This document shows positions 14,978 to 23,536 of a stretch of DNA of 25,098 bases, in pieces. This DNA comes from JASGCK01 sp031430035. Its GTDB lineage: Bacteria > Pseudomonadota > Gammaproteobacteria > Burkholderiales > Burkholderiaceae_C. How positions within the stretch are numbered: the first letter of the stretch is position 1; each line of letters starts with the position of its first letter. The stretch covers positions 1 to 25,098 of the forward strand of contig JANPAS010000155.1 in NCBI GenBank assembly GCA_031430035.1, given 5' to 3'. A model generated the notes under the pieces. The model had not been told where the DNA came from and did not search any database. It was given only the letters and a program-made list of their open reading frames with translations. Made by a program: the position numbers and the translations under genes.

Positions 14978-16608
14978 ACAACGAACCATCCCACGAGCCA
15001 AACCCAATGGCGCTTCCCGAGCATGATGCCTCAGAAACCACACCTGATATGGCTTCCGAAGCAGATGCCTCGCCAGATCAGGCTACGCAAGCCCCTGCTG
15101 TCGCTGCTACGCCCGTTCCAGTCTTTGAGTTAGACGACATCGTCAGCGGACGTTTTGACGAAGAGCAAGCAAACGAAGAGGAAGTTTCTGCCCCGGGCAA
15201 GCGCGTGTTAGCGCCTGAAGTCGAGTCACCAAAATTGCACAAAATCCTCGCGCAGGCGGGTCTCGGTTCGCGCTTAGAGATGGAGCAAATGATTGTTGAA
15301 GGGCGTATTACGGTCAATAAAGAGCCTGCGCACATTGGTATGCGGATTCAGTACGGCGATCAAATTACAGTGAACGGCAAACCCATCAAGGTGCGGATTG
15401 ATCCGCCGCCTGCGCGTATCTTGGCGTATCACAAGCCTGCGGGCGAAGTCGTCACGCATGACGATCCGCAAAATCGCCCAACCGTTTTTCGTCGCTTGCC
15501 CAAGCTGTATCAAGGCAAATGGCAATCAGTTGGACGCCTTGATTTGAATACCGAAGGTCTGCTCTTGTTTACCAGCTCTGGTGAGTTAGCGAATCGCTTG
15601 ACGCATCCTCGTTTTGGTCTAGAGCGTGAATACGCCGTTCGCGTTTTGGGCGCTTTGTCTAACGAAGAAAAACAACAACTGCTGGATGGCGTGATGTTGG
15701 ACGACGGCTTGGCTCAGTTTGGCTCGATCGAAGACGGCGGCGGCGAAGGCGCGAACTGCTGGTACCGCGTGACGATTTCTGAAGGCCGTAACCGCGAGGT
15801 GCGCCGCATGGTGGAGTCGCTCGGTCATGCGGTGAGCCGCTTGATTCGTATTCGCTACGGCACGATGCTGTTGCCAAAAGGCTTGAAACGCGGCTTTTGG
15901 ATGGAGCTAGACGAAGCCGATGTTCGGGCACTGCAAAACGCCTCGGGCGGCGCACCAAAACGAGTTGATGGTGAGGGCGCTGCCCCGCGCTCCCGTGCAG
16001 GTAATGGACGCAACGATCAACGCGGCGCACAGCGCAGCCGTGGTGGCTTGCGTGGCCCCGGTGCTGGCAATGCGGGTGGCGATGGCAGAGGACGTGGCAG
16101 CCCAGACCGCGGCGGCTACAAAGGCAATACCCCAAGGCCAGATAACCGCAACACCCCGCGCCCAACTGCGCCAGGCGAGGGTGGTGGACGCGGCAGCTAT
16201 GGTGGCAATTCTTTTGACGGTGACGGCATTAATAACGATCGCCTGCCAAGCGGCATCAATCCTGAACGCACGATGATGGACTTCAAGCGCCAAGCTTTTG
16301 GCGGTGGCAATGGCGGCGGCGGCCAGGGTCGCGGACGTAGCGGCGGCGGCTTTGGCGGCGGTGCGGGACAAGGCCGTGGTCGCGGCGGTAATTCTGGCGG
16401 CGGGGGCGGCGGTAGTGGCCCACGGGATGGCGGCGGCAATGGCGGTCAGCCAGATCCGATGCGCACCTCGTTTGGCTATATTGGCGGCGATAGTTTGCAG
16501 CGTCAACGCGCTGCACCTAACCCAGGCGGTGGCGGCGGACGAGGCGGCAATCGCGGCGGAACAGGCAACAGCTCAAACGGCGGGGGCGGCAGAGGCCGCA
16601 CACGTTAA
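14974..16608 (+). CDS. rluB: 23S rRNA pseudouridine synthase RluB with a long Gly/Arg-rich tail
   Basis: RluB makes pseudouridine 2605 in 23S rRNA. The protein has 544 residues, about twice the E. coli length. Residues 1-85 are an acidic, alanine/proline-rich leader; 86-145 form the S4 domain (KLHKILAQAGLGSRLEMEQM); 147-320 form the synthase domain with Asp190 in GRLDLNTEGLLLFT and the motif GRNREVRRM. Residues 323-544 are low-complexity Gly/Arg/Asn with many RGG-like units, broken by two ordered-looking segments, INPERTMMDFKRQAFGG (about 428-444) and PDPMRTSFGYIGGDSLQRQR (493-512). Such tails are known on RluB in Burkholderiales and probably bind RNA. The start overlaps scpB (ATGA). Met12 is an alternative start. 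Confidence 0.92.
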   Translation: MNNEPSHEPNPMALPEHDASETTPDMASEADASPDQATQAPAVAATPVPVFELDDIVSGRFDEEQANEEEVSAPGKRVLAPEVESPKLHKILAQAGLGSRLEMEQMIVEGRITVNKEPAHIGMRIQYGDQITVNGKPIKVRIDPPPARILAYHKPAGEVVTHDDPQNRPTVFRRLPKLYQGKWQSVGRLDLNTEGLLLFTSSGELANRLTHPRFGLEREYAVRVLGALSNEEKQQLLDGVMLDDGLAQFGSIEDGGGEGANCWYRVTISEGRNREVRRMVESLGHAVSRLIRIRYGTMLLPKGLKRGFWMELDEADVRALQNASGGAPKRVDGEGAAPRSRAGNGRNDQRGAQRSRGGLRGPGAGNAGGDGRGRGSPDRGGYKGNTPRPDNRNTPRPTAPGEGGGRGSYGGNSFDGDGINNDRLPSGINPERTMMDFKRQAFGGGNGGGGQGRGRSGGGFGGGAGQGRGRGGNSGGGGGGSGPRDGGGNGGQPDPMRTSFGYIGGDSLQRQRAAPNPGGGGGRGGNRGGTGNSSNGGGGRGRTR

Positions 16609-16661
16609 AATCAGTAGGTTGTTTTTTAAGGCAATATTTTTTATTTTTCTAGGACTTTTAA

Positions 16662-17087
16662 ATGGCTATCGAACGCACTCTCTCCATCATCAAACCTGAC
16701 GCAGTTGCAAAAAACGTGATCGGTCAAATTTACGCACGTTTTGAAGGCGCTGGCCTCAAAGTTGTGGCGGCTCGTATGGCGCACCTCTCTCGCTTGGAAG
16801 CTGAAGCTTTCTACGGCGTTCACAAAGCACGTCCTTTCTTCAATGACCTCGTGTCGTTCATGATTTCTGGCCCTGTGATGATTCAAGCGTTAGAGGGCGA
16901 AGGCGCTATCTTAAAAAACCGTGACCTCATGGGCGCTACCGATCCTAAGAAGGCTGACAAAGGCACCATCCGCGCTGATTTCGCTGACAGCATCGATGCT
17001 AATGCCGTTCACGGTTCTGATGCAGCTGAAACCGCCGCTGCCGAGATCGCATTCTTCTTCCCTGGCATGAACGTGTTTGCACGTTAA
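16662..17087 (+). CDS. ndk: Nucleoside diphosphate kinase
   Basis: Ndk moves the gamma-phosphate between nucleoside triphosphates and diphosphates through a phosphohistidine. The 141-residue protein starts AIERTLSIIKPDAV (Lys11 binds phosphate), contains RPFFNDLVSFMISGPV, and has the active-site His117 in NAVHGSD. Length and motifs match the bacterial family exactly. It is preceded by a 53-bp A/T-rich spacer and AGGA eight bases from the ATG, so it probably opens a new transcription unit that runs towards der. I could not define a convincing promoter in the spacer. rlmN follows after 24 bp. Confidence 0.98.
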   Translation: MAIERTLSIIKPDAVAKNVIGQIYARFEGAGLKVVAARMAHLSRLEAEAFYGVHKARPFFNDLVSFMISGPVMIQALEGEGAILKNRDLMGATDPKKADKGTIRADFADSIDANAVHGSDAAETAAAEIAFFFPGMNVFAR

Positions 17088-17111
17088 TTCCAGCATTACC
17101 TGTAATTGAAT

Positions 17112-18254
17112 ATGACTTCGGCCAACCTGCTGGATTTTGATCTCGATGGCTTGGCCGATTTTTGTGAAAAATTAGGCGAAAAGCGTTTCCGTGCCACACA
17201 ACTGTATCGCTGGATTCACCAGCGCGGCGTGTCTAATTTTGACGACATGACCGATATCGCGAAATCGTTTCGCGAAAAGTTAAAGACGAGTGCCCATATT
17301 GAGGGACTCAAAGTTTTAAGCCGTCACACATCCGCTGACGGCACGATTAAGTGGTTGTTCGATATGGGTGCAGGCGATGCGATCGAAGCCGTCTACATCC
17401 CTGAAGATGACCGTGCGACGCTGTGTATTTCTAGCCAAGCGGGCTGCGCCGTAGGATGCCGTTTTTGTTCCACAGGGCATCAAGGCTTTAGCCGCAATTT
17501 GACGACGGCTGAAATCATCGGGCAGCTTTGGTTTGTGGAGCATCTGCTTCGTGCCGAACTGCATGGCGATGACCCCAAAGCGGCGGATGACAAATCAAAT
17601 GTGCGCGTCATCTCCAATGTGGTGATGATGGGCATGGGCGAGCCATTGCAAAATTACGCCAACTTGATTCCAGCGCTCAAAACGATGCTGTCTGACCATG
17701 CGTACGGTTTGTCACGTCGCCGCGTCACGGTATCCACCTCGGGCGTAGTGCCCATGATTGAACGCCTTGCACAGGATTGCCCCGTGTCGCTGGCAGTTTC
17801 TATTCATGCCGCAAATGACAAACTACGAACGAGCCTTGTGCCGATTAATCAAAAATATCCGCTCAAAGAACTGATTGCTGCATGCCAAGCGTATTTGCCG
17901 CACGCTCCGCGTGACTTCTTGACTATCGAGTACTGCATGTTGGATGGCGTGAACGATCAGCCTGAGCATGCGCGTGCGCTGGCACAAATGCTGAACGCTT
18001 TACCTTGCAAAATCAATTTGATTCCGTTTAACCCATTCCCTGCTTCAGGACTTAAGCGATCAGCGCCTGATGTGGTGAAGAAGTTTGCCCAGTTACTCAC
18101 GGGCGCGGGCTACATCACGACCATTCGCAAAACACGCGGCGATGATATTGACGCGGCTTGCGGGCAATTGGCTGGTGAGGTTCAAGATCGTACGGATGCG
18201 GCAGCACGTATGCAAGACCGCAGAGTCATCATGATGAAAGAAACAAATGAGTGA
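17112..18254 (+). CDS. rlmN: Dual-specificity 23S rRNA/tRNA adenine C2-methyltransferase RlmN
   Basis: RlmN is a radical SAM enzyme that methylates C2 of A2503 in 23S rRNA and A37 in some tRNAs. The 380-residue product has the cluster motif CAVGCRFC (Cys112, Cys116, Cys119). The methyl-carrying cysteine is Cys350 in DIDAACGQLAGE, which corresponds to Cys355 of the E. coli enzyme. Other family blocks are MGMGEPLQNY, SRRRVTVSTSGVVP, LAVSIHAAND and INLIPFNPFP. I chose the ATG at 17112 (MTSANLLDFD); an in-frame TTG two codons earlier is possible. There is no clear ribosome site. The gene overlaps rodZ by 8 bp. A pilF/pilW gene often found after rlmN in Burkholderiales is missing. Confidence 0.97.
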   Translation: MTSANLLDFDLDGLADFCEKLGEKRFRATQLYRWIHQRGVSNFDDMTDIAKSFREKLKTSAHIEGLKVLSRHTSADGTIKWLFDMGAGDAIEAVYIPEDDRATLCISSQAGCAVGCRFCSTGHQGFSRNLTTAEIIGQLWFVEHLLRAELHGDDPKAADDKSNVRVISNVVMMGMGEPLQNYANLIPALKTMLSDHAYGLSRRRVTVSTSGVVPMIERLAQDCPVSLAVSIHAANDKLRTSLVPINQKYPLKELIAACQAYLPHAPRDFLTIEYCMLDGVNDQPEHARALAQMLNALPCKINLIPFNPFPASGLKRSAPDVVKKFAQLLTGAGYITTIRKTRGDDIDAACGQLAGEVQDRTDAAARMQDRRVIMMKETNE

Positions 18255-19158
18255 GACCAATGATGCATCAGGCATACCGCCTGCGGAAATCCATACATCG
18301 GAAGCTGTAGCAGAGGTGCTGGCACCTAATGCTGAGGTTGAGCCTAAAGTCTCCGCTGGGAAAATGCTGCGTGAGGCGCGCCTCGCCTCTGGCATGCATA
18401 TCGGGACTTTATCGCTTGCACTTAAGGTGCCTGTTAAAAAATTAGAGGCGTTGGAGGCTGATGACTGGACGCAGTTGTCGGATGCTGTGTTTGTGCGCGC
18501 TTTGGCAACAAGTGTGTGTAGGCAAATCAAGACAGATAGCATGCCTATCTTGGCGGCGTTGCCGCAAAACACGAGTACTAAGATTTTGGATGATAAGGAC
18601 AGGGGGGGACTCAATCAGCCGTTTCGCTCTCCAGGCGATGCTAAATTTTCTTACAAACATCTGCCAGCTGTATCAATGCCGATGCTGGTAGGTGCAATGT
18701 CGCTGCTGTTTGCAGCTTTACTGTTGATTTTTTTACCCGATTTCGTCAAACAACAAGGGAGTAAAAAAATTGAAATTATTGAAAAAATAGAGATCATGGC
18801 GACACCTGAACCTGTAGCAGCAGCTGTCGACATGATGGCTTCGGCGCCGGTGCCTACAGCTCCCGTGTCAATACCTGCACCCGTAGCATCAGCTCCAGCA
18901 GTGCTGCTGCCAGCAGGCGTATCAATTCTGCGATTAACCGCAAAAGGCGAGGTATGGGTTCAGGTGAAAGACAGCAAAGGCATTGTTTTAGTTCAACGTA
19001 ATTTACAGCCAAAAGAAATTGTGAACGTCTCAGGCATTCCTCCTTTAGCGGTGGTGCTTGGACGCGTGAATGAGATCGAATCGGTGATGGTGCGCGGCAA
19101 AGCATTCAATTTGGCGGCAGTTTCAAGCGAGAATATCGCGCGATTTGAGGTGAAATAA
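18247..19158 (+). CDS. rodZ: RodZ-like helix-turn-helix membrane protein
   Basis: RodZ links the actin-like MreB to the cell-wall elongation machinery in the inner membrane. The 303-residue protein has the typical plan: a disordered N-terminus, an Xre-type helix-turn-helix domain at about 37-105 (GKMLREARLASGMHIGTLSLAL, split here over its two helices), a single membrane segment at about 144-163 (MPMLVGAMSLLFAALLLIFL), an alanine/proline-rich linker, and a C-terminal DUF4115 domain at about 226-303. Its position between rlmN and ispG is the same as in E. coli, which supports the name. A run of seven G (18602-18608) lies in the coding region but the frame is intact. In some species this protein is described only as a helix-turn-helix protein. 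Confidence 0.88.
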   Translation: MSETNDASGIPPAEIHTSEAVAEVLAPNAEVEPKVSAGKMLREARLASGMHIGTLSLALKVPVKKLEALEADDWTQLSDAVFVRALATSVCRQIKTDSMPILAALPQNTSTKILDDKDRGGLNQPFRSPGDAKFSYKHLPAVSMPMLVGAMSLLFAALLLIFLPDFVKQQGSKKIEIIEKIEIMATPEPVAAAVDMMASAPVPTAPVSIPAPVASAPAVLLPAGVSILRLTAKGEVWVQVKDSKGIVLVQRNLQPKEIVNVSGIPPLAVVLGRVNEIESVMVRGKAFNLAAVSSENIARFEVK

Positions 19159-19160
19159 TT

Positions 19161-20399
19161 GTGGCTAGTACCCTGCAAGCCAAGGTGAGTTGGGGCTCGC
19201 GCATCGTCACGGTGGGCGGTGATGCGCCTGTTCGCATTCAATCTATGACCAATACCGATACCGTAGATGCGATTGGTACGGCTATTCAAGTTAAAGAGTT
19301 GGCAGTAGCAGGTTCTGAGATGGTTCGAATCACGGTTAATACGCCCGAGGCTGCAGCGGCTGTGCCGTACATTCGCGAGCAACTAGACCGCATGGGCATT
19401 GATGTGCCGCTGATTGGTGATTTTCATTACAACGGGCATACCTTGTTGACCCAGTATCCTGATTGTGCTCAAGCACTATCTAAGTACCGTATCAATCCTG
19501 GCAATGTCGGCAAAGGGGAAAAGCGAGACCGGCAATTCGGACAAATGATCGAGGCGGCTGTTCGCTGGAATAAGCCAGTACGCATTGGCGTGAATTGGGG
19601 TTCGCTTGATCAGGAATTGCTCGCGGCCATGATGGACGAAAACGCGGGGCGCTCTGACCCTTGGGATGCTAAGAAGGTCATGACTGAAGCCTTGATTGCG
19701 TCAGCGCTAGGGTCTGCAACAGAGGCGGTTCGTTTAGGTATGAATCCTGCTCAAATTTTGCTATCTTGCAAAGTCTCCGGCGTGCAAGACTTGGTGCGTG
19801 TTTATCAAGAGCTTGCCAAACGCTGTGATTACCCGCTGCATCTTGGCCTCACTGAAGCAGGGATGGGCACGAAGGGCACGGTAGCATCGGCAGCCGCGTT
19901 GGCGGTACTTTTGCAACAAGGCATTGGTGACACGATTCGGGTTTCTCTCACACCAGCACCGGGCGAATCGCGGACCCAGGAGGTGATTGTGGCATCAGAA
20001 ATTTTGCAAAGCCTTGGATTTAGGCATTTCTCACCAAGTGTGACGGCATGCCCAGGGTGTGGGCGCACAACCAGCACGACATTTCAAGAACTTACGCAGC
20101 AAATTGACAACTTCCTTCGCGCGCAAATGCCTATCTGGCGTGAGAGGTATGCAGGTGTCGAGAGTATGAAGGTGGCAGTAATGGGCTGTATCGTGAACGG
20201 TCCAGGCGAGAGCAAGCATGCTGACATCGGGATCAGCTTGCCAGGGACAGGCGAAGCCCCTGCAGCTCCGGTTTTTATTGATGGAGAGAAAGCCATGACA
20301 CTGCGCGGCGAACATATTGCAGAGGAATTTCAAGTGGTGGTGGAGAACTATATTGCTAAGCGTTACGGCTCAAAATATGAAAGCATGGCAATAGCATGA
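19161..20399 (+). CDS. ispG: 4-hydroxy-3-methylbut-2-enyl diphosphate synthase (flavodoxin), IspG
   Basis: IspG is the [4Fe-4S] enzyme of the methylerythritol phosphate pathway that turns cyclic MEcPP into HMBPP, the isoprenoid precursor. The 412-residue protein has the three cluster cysteines Cys297 and Cys300 (CPGCGRT) and Cys343 (GCIVNGPGES). The N-terminal barrel shows IQSMTNTDT, GDFHYN, RINPGNVG and RIGVNWGSLD. It lacks the extra plant-type insertion domain, as expected in proteobacteria. The start is GTG at 19161, with GAGGTG (19147-19152) eight bases before it, just 2 bp after rodZ. Its TGA overlaps the hisS ATG. Confidence 0.97.
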   Translation: MASTLQAKVSWGSRIVTVGGDAPVRIQSMTNTDTVDAIGTAIQVKELAVAGSEMVRITVNTPEAAAAVPYIREQLDRMGIDVPLIGDFHYNGHTLLTQYPDCAQALSKYRINPGNVGKGEKRDRQFGQMIEAAVRWNKPVRIGVNWGSLDQELLAAMMDENAGRSDPWDAKKVMTEALIASALGSATEAVRLGMNPAQILLSCKVSGVQDLVRVYQELAKRCDYPLHLGLTEAGMGTKGTVASAAALAVLLQQGIGDTIRVSLTPAPGESRTQEVIVASEILQSLGFRHFSPSVTACPGCGRTTSTTFQELTQQIDNFLRAQMPIWRERYAGVESMKVAVMGCIVNGPGESKHADIGISLPGTGEAPAAPVFIDGEKAMTLRGEHIAEEFQVVVENYIAKRYGSKYESMAIA

Positions 20400-21721
20400 A
20401 TAGTGCAAAAATCAATGCGATTAAAGGTATGAATGACATTCTGCCAGCGATGGCGGGTGCGACCTTCATCGGCAGCGGGCAATGGGAGTGGCTAGAGGAC
20501 AAGGTGCGTAGCGTGATGGCAAAGTTTGCGTATCGCAATATCCGTACGCCTGTCGTTGAATCCACACACCTTTTTGTACGTGGTCTTGGCGATGTCACCG
20601 ATATCGTTGAAAAAGAGATGTACTCGTTTGAGGACAAAATGAATGGCGATGCGCTCACGCTTCGCCCTGAGAACACGGCTGGCGTGGTTCGCGCTGCGAT
20701 TGAGCACAATTTACTGTACGATGCGCCGCGCCGTCTCTATTACATGGGGCCGATGTTTCGGCATGAACGTCCGCAGCGTGGGCGCTATCGTCAGTTCCAT
20801 CAAATCGGGGCTGAAGCACTGGGTTTTGGTGGCGCAGAGATTGATGCGGAAATAATTTTATTGGCCAATATGCTTTGGTGCGAACTTGGACTTCAGCAAG
20901 GTACAGATTATCGACTTGAGATCGGAAGCCTTGGACAATCGGCAGAGCGCAAAGAACACCGTGCCGCGCTAATTGCGTATTTTGAGCAACATGTGGAGCA
21001 GTTGGATGCTGAGGCTGTGCGGCGATTGCACACGAATCCTCTGAGAATTTTAGATACCAAAAATCCTGCAATGCAGGCGCTTGTAGACGACGCACCAAAG
21101 CTGATGAATTACTTGGGCGAAGCGTCGCTCACGCACTTCAAAGCTGTGACCACTATCCTAGAAGCACACGGTATCGCGTACACCATTAATCCGCGCCTCG
21201 TGCGCGGTATGGATTACTACAACCTCACAGTGTTTGAGTTTGTGACGCCTCATTTGGGCTCGCAAGGAACGATTTGCGGAGGTGGACGCTATGATGATTT
21301 GATGGCGCAAATGGGAGGCAAAACCTCGCCAGCCGTGGGTTGGGCGCTTGGTGTTGAGCGCGTGCTGGAGTTATTGAGGGAACTAAAATTACAAGCCGCC
21401 GATCCTGCACCTGACGCGTATGCAGTGATTCCTGATTTTGCAAATGTGCCGAAAGTCATGGCTGTCTTGCAGCACCTACGCCGCGCAGGCGTGTCAATTC
21501 AAATGCATGCATCGAGTATCGACTCGGAAGGCGAAGTAACGATGTCGAGTTTTAAGTCACAATTTAAACGTGCGGATGGTAGTGGCGCTCGCTACGCATT
21601 AGTTTTTGGTAACGATGAACTCGCGGACAATAGTGTTTCGGTCAAACCCTTGCGTGGCGGCGACCAAAAGACCTTTTATTTGAGCGATATTGAGGCGCTT
21701 ATTTCTCTTCTTAAAAATTAA
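20396..21721 (+). CDS. hisS: Histidyl-tRNA synthetase
   Basis: HisS is a class II aminoacyl-tRNA synthetase that charges tRNA-His. The 441-residue protein shows class II motif 2 (MFRHERPQRGRYRQFHQ), motif 3 in the ALGVERVLELL segment, and the two histidine-specific signatures LVRGMDYY and GGGRYDDL. The TLRPENTAGVVRA block is the usual substrate-binding loop. The last 90 residues form the anticodon-binding domain (AYAVIPDF to the end). Length is close to the E. coli enzyme. The start overlaps ispG by four bases (ATGA) and yfgM follows 14 bp after the stop, so it lies within the ndk-to-der chain. Confidence 0.98.
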   Translation: MNSAKINAIKGMNDILPAMAGATFIGSGQWEWLEDKVRSVMAKFAYRNIRTPVVESTHLFVRGLGDVTDIVEKEMYSFEDKMNGDALTLRPENTAGVVRAAIEHNLLYDAPRRLYYMGPMFRHERPQRGRYRQFHQIGAEALGFGGAEIDAEIILLANMLWCELGLQQGTDYRLEIGSLGQSAERKEHRAALIAYFEQHVEQLDAEAVRRLHTNPLRILDTKNPAMQALVDDAPKLMNYLGEASLTHFKAVTTILEAHGIAYTINPRLVRGMDYYNLTVFEFVTPHLGSQGTICGGGRYDDLMAQMGGKTSPAVGWALGVERVLELLRELKLQAADPAPDAYAVIPDFANVPKVMAVLQHLRRAGVSIQMHASSIDSEGEVTMSSFKSQFKRADGSGARYALVFGNDELADNSVSVKPLRGGDQKTFYLSDIEALISLLKN

Positions 21722-21735
21722 TCAATAAACACATC

Positions 21736-22392
21736 ATGGCGACACAGCATCTAAACCTTGACGATCAAGAACAATTGGCCGCACTCAAGCATTTTTGGGA
21801 TAAATATGGACGCATCGTGTCCGTTGTGACGACGGTGTTCGCATTGTCCTTTGCGGGCTGGACGGCTTGGAACATTTGGCAGGCAGGTTTGGAGCAAAAA
21901 TCGGCGGTACGCTTTGACGAAATGTCCCGTGCTGTTGCATCGGGCGATATCCCTAAGACTGACCGTGTGTTTGCAGATATGAAAGAACAATTTGGTGCAA
22001 CTAGCTATACCGCACAAGCCGCGTTATTAGATGCACGTATGAATTATGAAAAAGGCAATGTCGATGCCACAAAAGCCGCTCTGCAGTGGCTCGTCGATAG
22101 CAGTGCCGAAGCCGCTTACCGAGATGTAGCACGTTTGCGCCTAAGTGGTGTGTTGATTGAATCCAAGCAATATGACGAAGCTATCAAATTGTTAGTTGGC
22201 AATATCAGTAAGCCATTTGCTGCTTTGGCCGCTGACCGGATAGGCGATGCCTATAGCCTACAAAATAAAAATGAAGAAGCCAAAGCGCAATATTTAAAAG
22301 CTTATGCTGCTTTGCCAGCTAGTGATGAATATCGCAAGATGATTGACGTGAAGTTGGCGCGCATGGGCGTTACAGCCAAGGATGCTCCATGA
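21736..22392 (+). CDS. yfgM: YfgM family tetratricopeptide protein (ancillary SecYEG subunit)
   Basis: YfgM-type proteins are single-pass inner-membrane proteins with a periplasmic TPR domain; in E. coli the protein associates with SecYEG and the chaperone PpiD. The 218-residue product has a short cytoplasmic N-terminus (DDQEQLAALKHFWDKYGR), a membrane helix at about 28-48 (VSVVTTVFALSFAGWTAWNIW), and TPR-like helices to the end (for example AAYRDVARLRLSGVLIESKQ and FAALAADRIGDAYSLQNKN). The position between hisS and bamB is conserved. No good ribosome site precedes the ATG. The stop overlaps bamB by an ATGA. Confidence 0.93.
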   Translation: MATQHLNLDDQEQLAALKHFWDKYGRIVSVVTTVFALSFAGWTAWNIWQAGLEQKSAVRFDEMSRAVASGDIPKTDRVFADMKEQFGATSYTAQAALLDARMNYEKGNVDATKAALQWLVDSSAEAAYRDVARLRLSGVLIESKQYDEAIKLLVGNISKPFAALAADRIGDAYSLQNKNEEAKAQYLKAYAALPASDEYRKMIDVKLARMGVTAKDAP

Positions 22393-23534
22393 GCTTTGGC
22401 ACCGCGCTTGCGCGTACAACAACAGTTTTGGCCGTGCTGCTTGGTTTAATGGCCTGTGGTAGTGCGCCACGCCACGATCCTGCGCCTTTACTGCCCGTTG
22501 CCGACTCGTTGAGTCTTGGTCAAGCTTGGCAAAATTCGGTAGGAAATCGTATTGAATTTCCCATGCAAACGGGAGTGGCCAACCAAACGTTGGCTGTGGC
22601 TACATCACGTGGCACAGTGGCGGTTGTAAATGCGACGACGGGCGCAGACCTATGGCGTGCACGGATTGATGCAGAGCTTTCTTCGGGGGTGGGTTTTGAT
22701 GGAAAGACAGCCGCCGTGACCACGATTGATAACGAACTCGTTGCCTTCACGCTTGGTAGTAAAAATCAACCAGTTATCCCATGGCGAAAAATGCTGCAAG
22801 CCCGCGTCTATACGGCTCCAGTGGTTGCTGGTGGCCGGGTCTTTGTGCTGGCAGGAGATCGTACCGTACAAGCTTTTGACGCCGTAACAGGCGCCAAACT
22901 TTGGAGTTTCCAGCGCGCCTCCGATCCATTGATTTTGAGTCAAGCGGGTACGCTGGGGGTTTATCAAAACACTTTGCTTGTGGGGCATTCTGGGCGATTG
23001 CTCGGTATCAATCCCGATACGGGGCAAGTGCAGTGGGAGTTATCTGTTGCAACTAGCCGTGCCACTAATGATATTGAACGGCTGATTGATTTAGTGGGTG
23101 TGCCTAACCGCGTAGGCGATAGCGTGTGTCTGCGTTCTTTTCAAACCAGTGTGGCTTGCGTTGATTTGGCTAAAAATGTGGTGATCTGGAGTAAACCCTC
23201 CCAAGGGTCGACTGGCGTGTCAGGTGATGCTGCCAGCATGGTATCTACCGAATCGGATGGTCGCGTGAAAGCTTGGAGTCGCGCGACAGGTGATTTGCTC
23301 TGGACGAGCGACAAGCTGGTGTACCGAGGATTGTCTGCGCCGCTACTAGTGGGTAACTCTATCGTCGTGGGCGATGCGGAGGGCTATGTCCACGTGATGA
23401 ATAAGCTAACGGGTGCTTTTACCGCGCGCTTTAAAACAGATGGCGGCGCGATTGTGGCAGCGCCAGTTGTGCTTGGCAATACTGTAGTGGTCGTCACAGC
23501 CAAAGGCGGCATTTACGCCTACAGCCCTAAATAA
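22389..23534 (+). CDS. bamB: Outer membrane assembly lipoprotein BamB
   Basis: BamB is a beta-propeller lipoprotein of the BAM complex that binds BamA and helps assemble outer-membrane proteins. The 381-residue protein starts with a lipoprotein signal whose lipobox is LMAC (Cys23). The rest consists of repeated PQQ-like blades, seen as motifs such as VVNATTGADLWRARI, VQAFDAVTGAKLWSF, LLGINPDTGQVQWEL and VKAWSRATGDLLWTS, and ends with GGIYAYSPK. AAGGA (22378-22382) lies six bases before the ATG, inside yfgM. With bamD at 12507-13283, the window encodes two of the complex's lipoproteins on opposite strands. Confidence 0.96.
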   Translation: MSFGTALARTTTVLAVLLGLMACGSAPRHDPAPLLPVADSLSLGQAWQNSVGNRIEFPMQTGVANQTLAVATSRGTVAVVNATTGADLWRARIDAELSSGVGFDGKTAAVTTIDNELVAFTLGSKNQPVIPWRKMLQARVYTAPVVAGGRVFVLAGDRTVQAFDAVTGAKLWSFQRASDPLILSQAGTLGVYQNTLLVGHSGRLLGINPDTGQVQWELSVATSRATNDIERLIDLVGVPNRVGDSVCLRSFQTSVACVDLAKNVVIWSKPSQGSTGVSGDAASMVSTESDGRVKAWSRATGDLLWTSDKLVYRGLSAPLLVGNSIVVGDAEGYVHVMNKLTGAFTARFKTDGGAIVAAPVVLGNTVVVVTAKGGIYAYSPK

Positions 23535-23536
23535 AT

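Noticed and set aside
15907..16506. Long open frames on both strands over the rluB tail (199 residues reverse, 133 residues forward)
   Set aside because: They are the mirror of a GGC-rich low-complexity coding region. Their products are alanine- or proline-rich with no recognisable domain, and rluB explains the region.
16586..16627. GCGGC-AGAG-GCCGC hairpin plus a later T6 run, as a terminator after rluB
   Set aside because: The stem is 5 bp, lies inside the rluB coding region, and the T run is more than 20 bases away.
16619..16648. TTGTTT/TATTTT as a promoter for ndk
   Set aside because: Spacing gives a start point after the ribosome binding site AGGA (16651-16654), which would leave ndk without it.
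18602..18608. Run of seven G in rodZ as a frameshift
   Set aside because: The reading frame is continuous on both sides, with a conserved helix-turn-helix before and membrane and DUF4115 regions after it.
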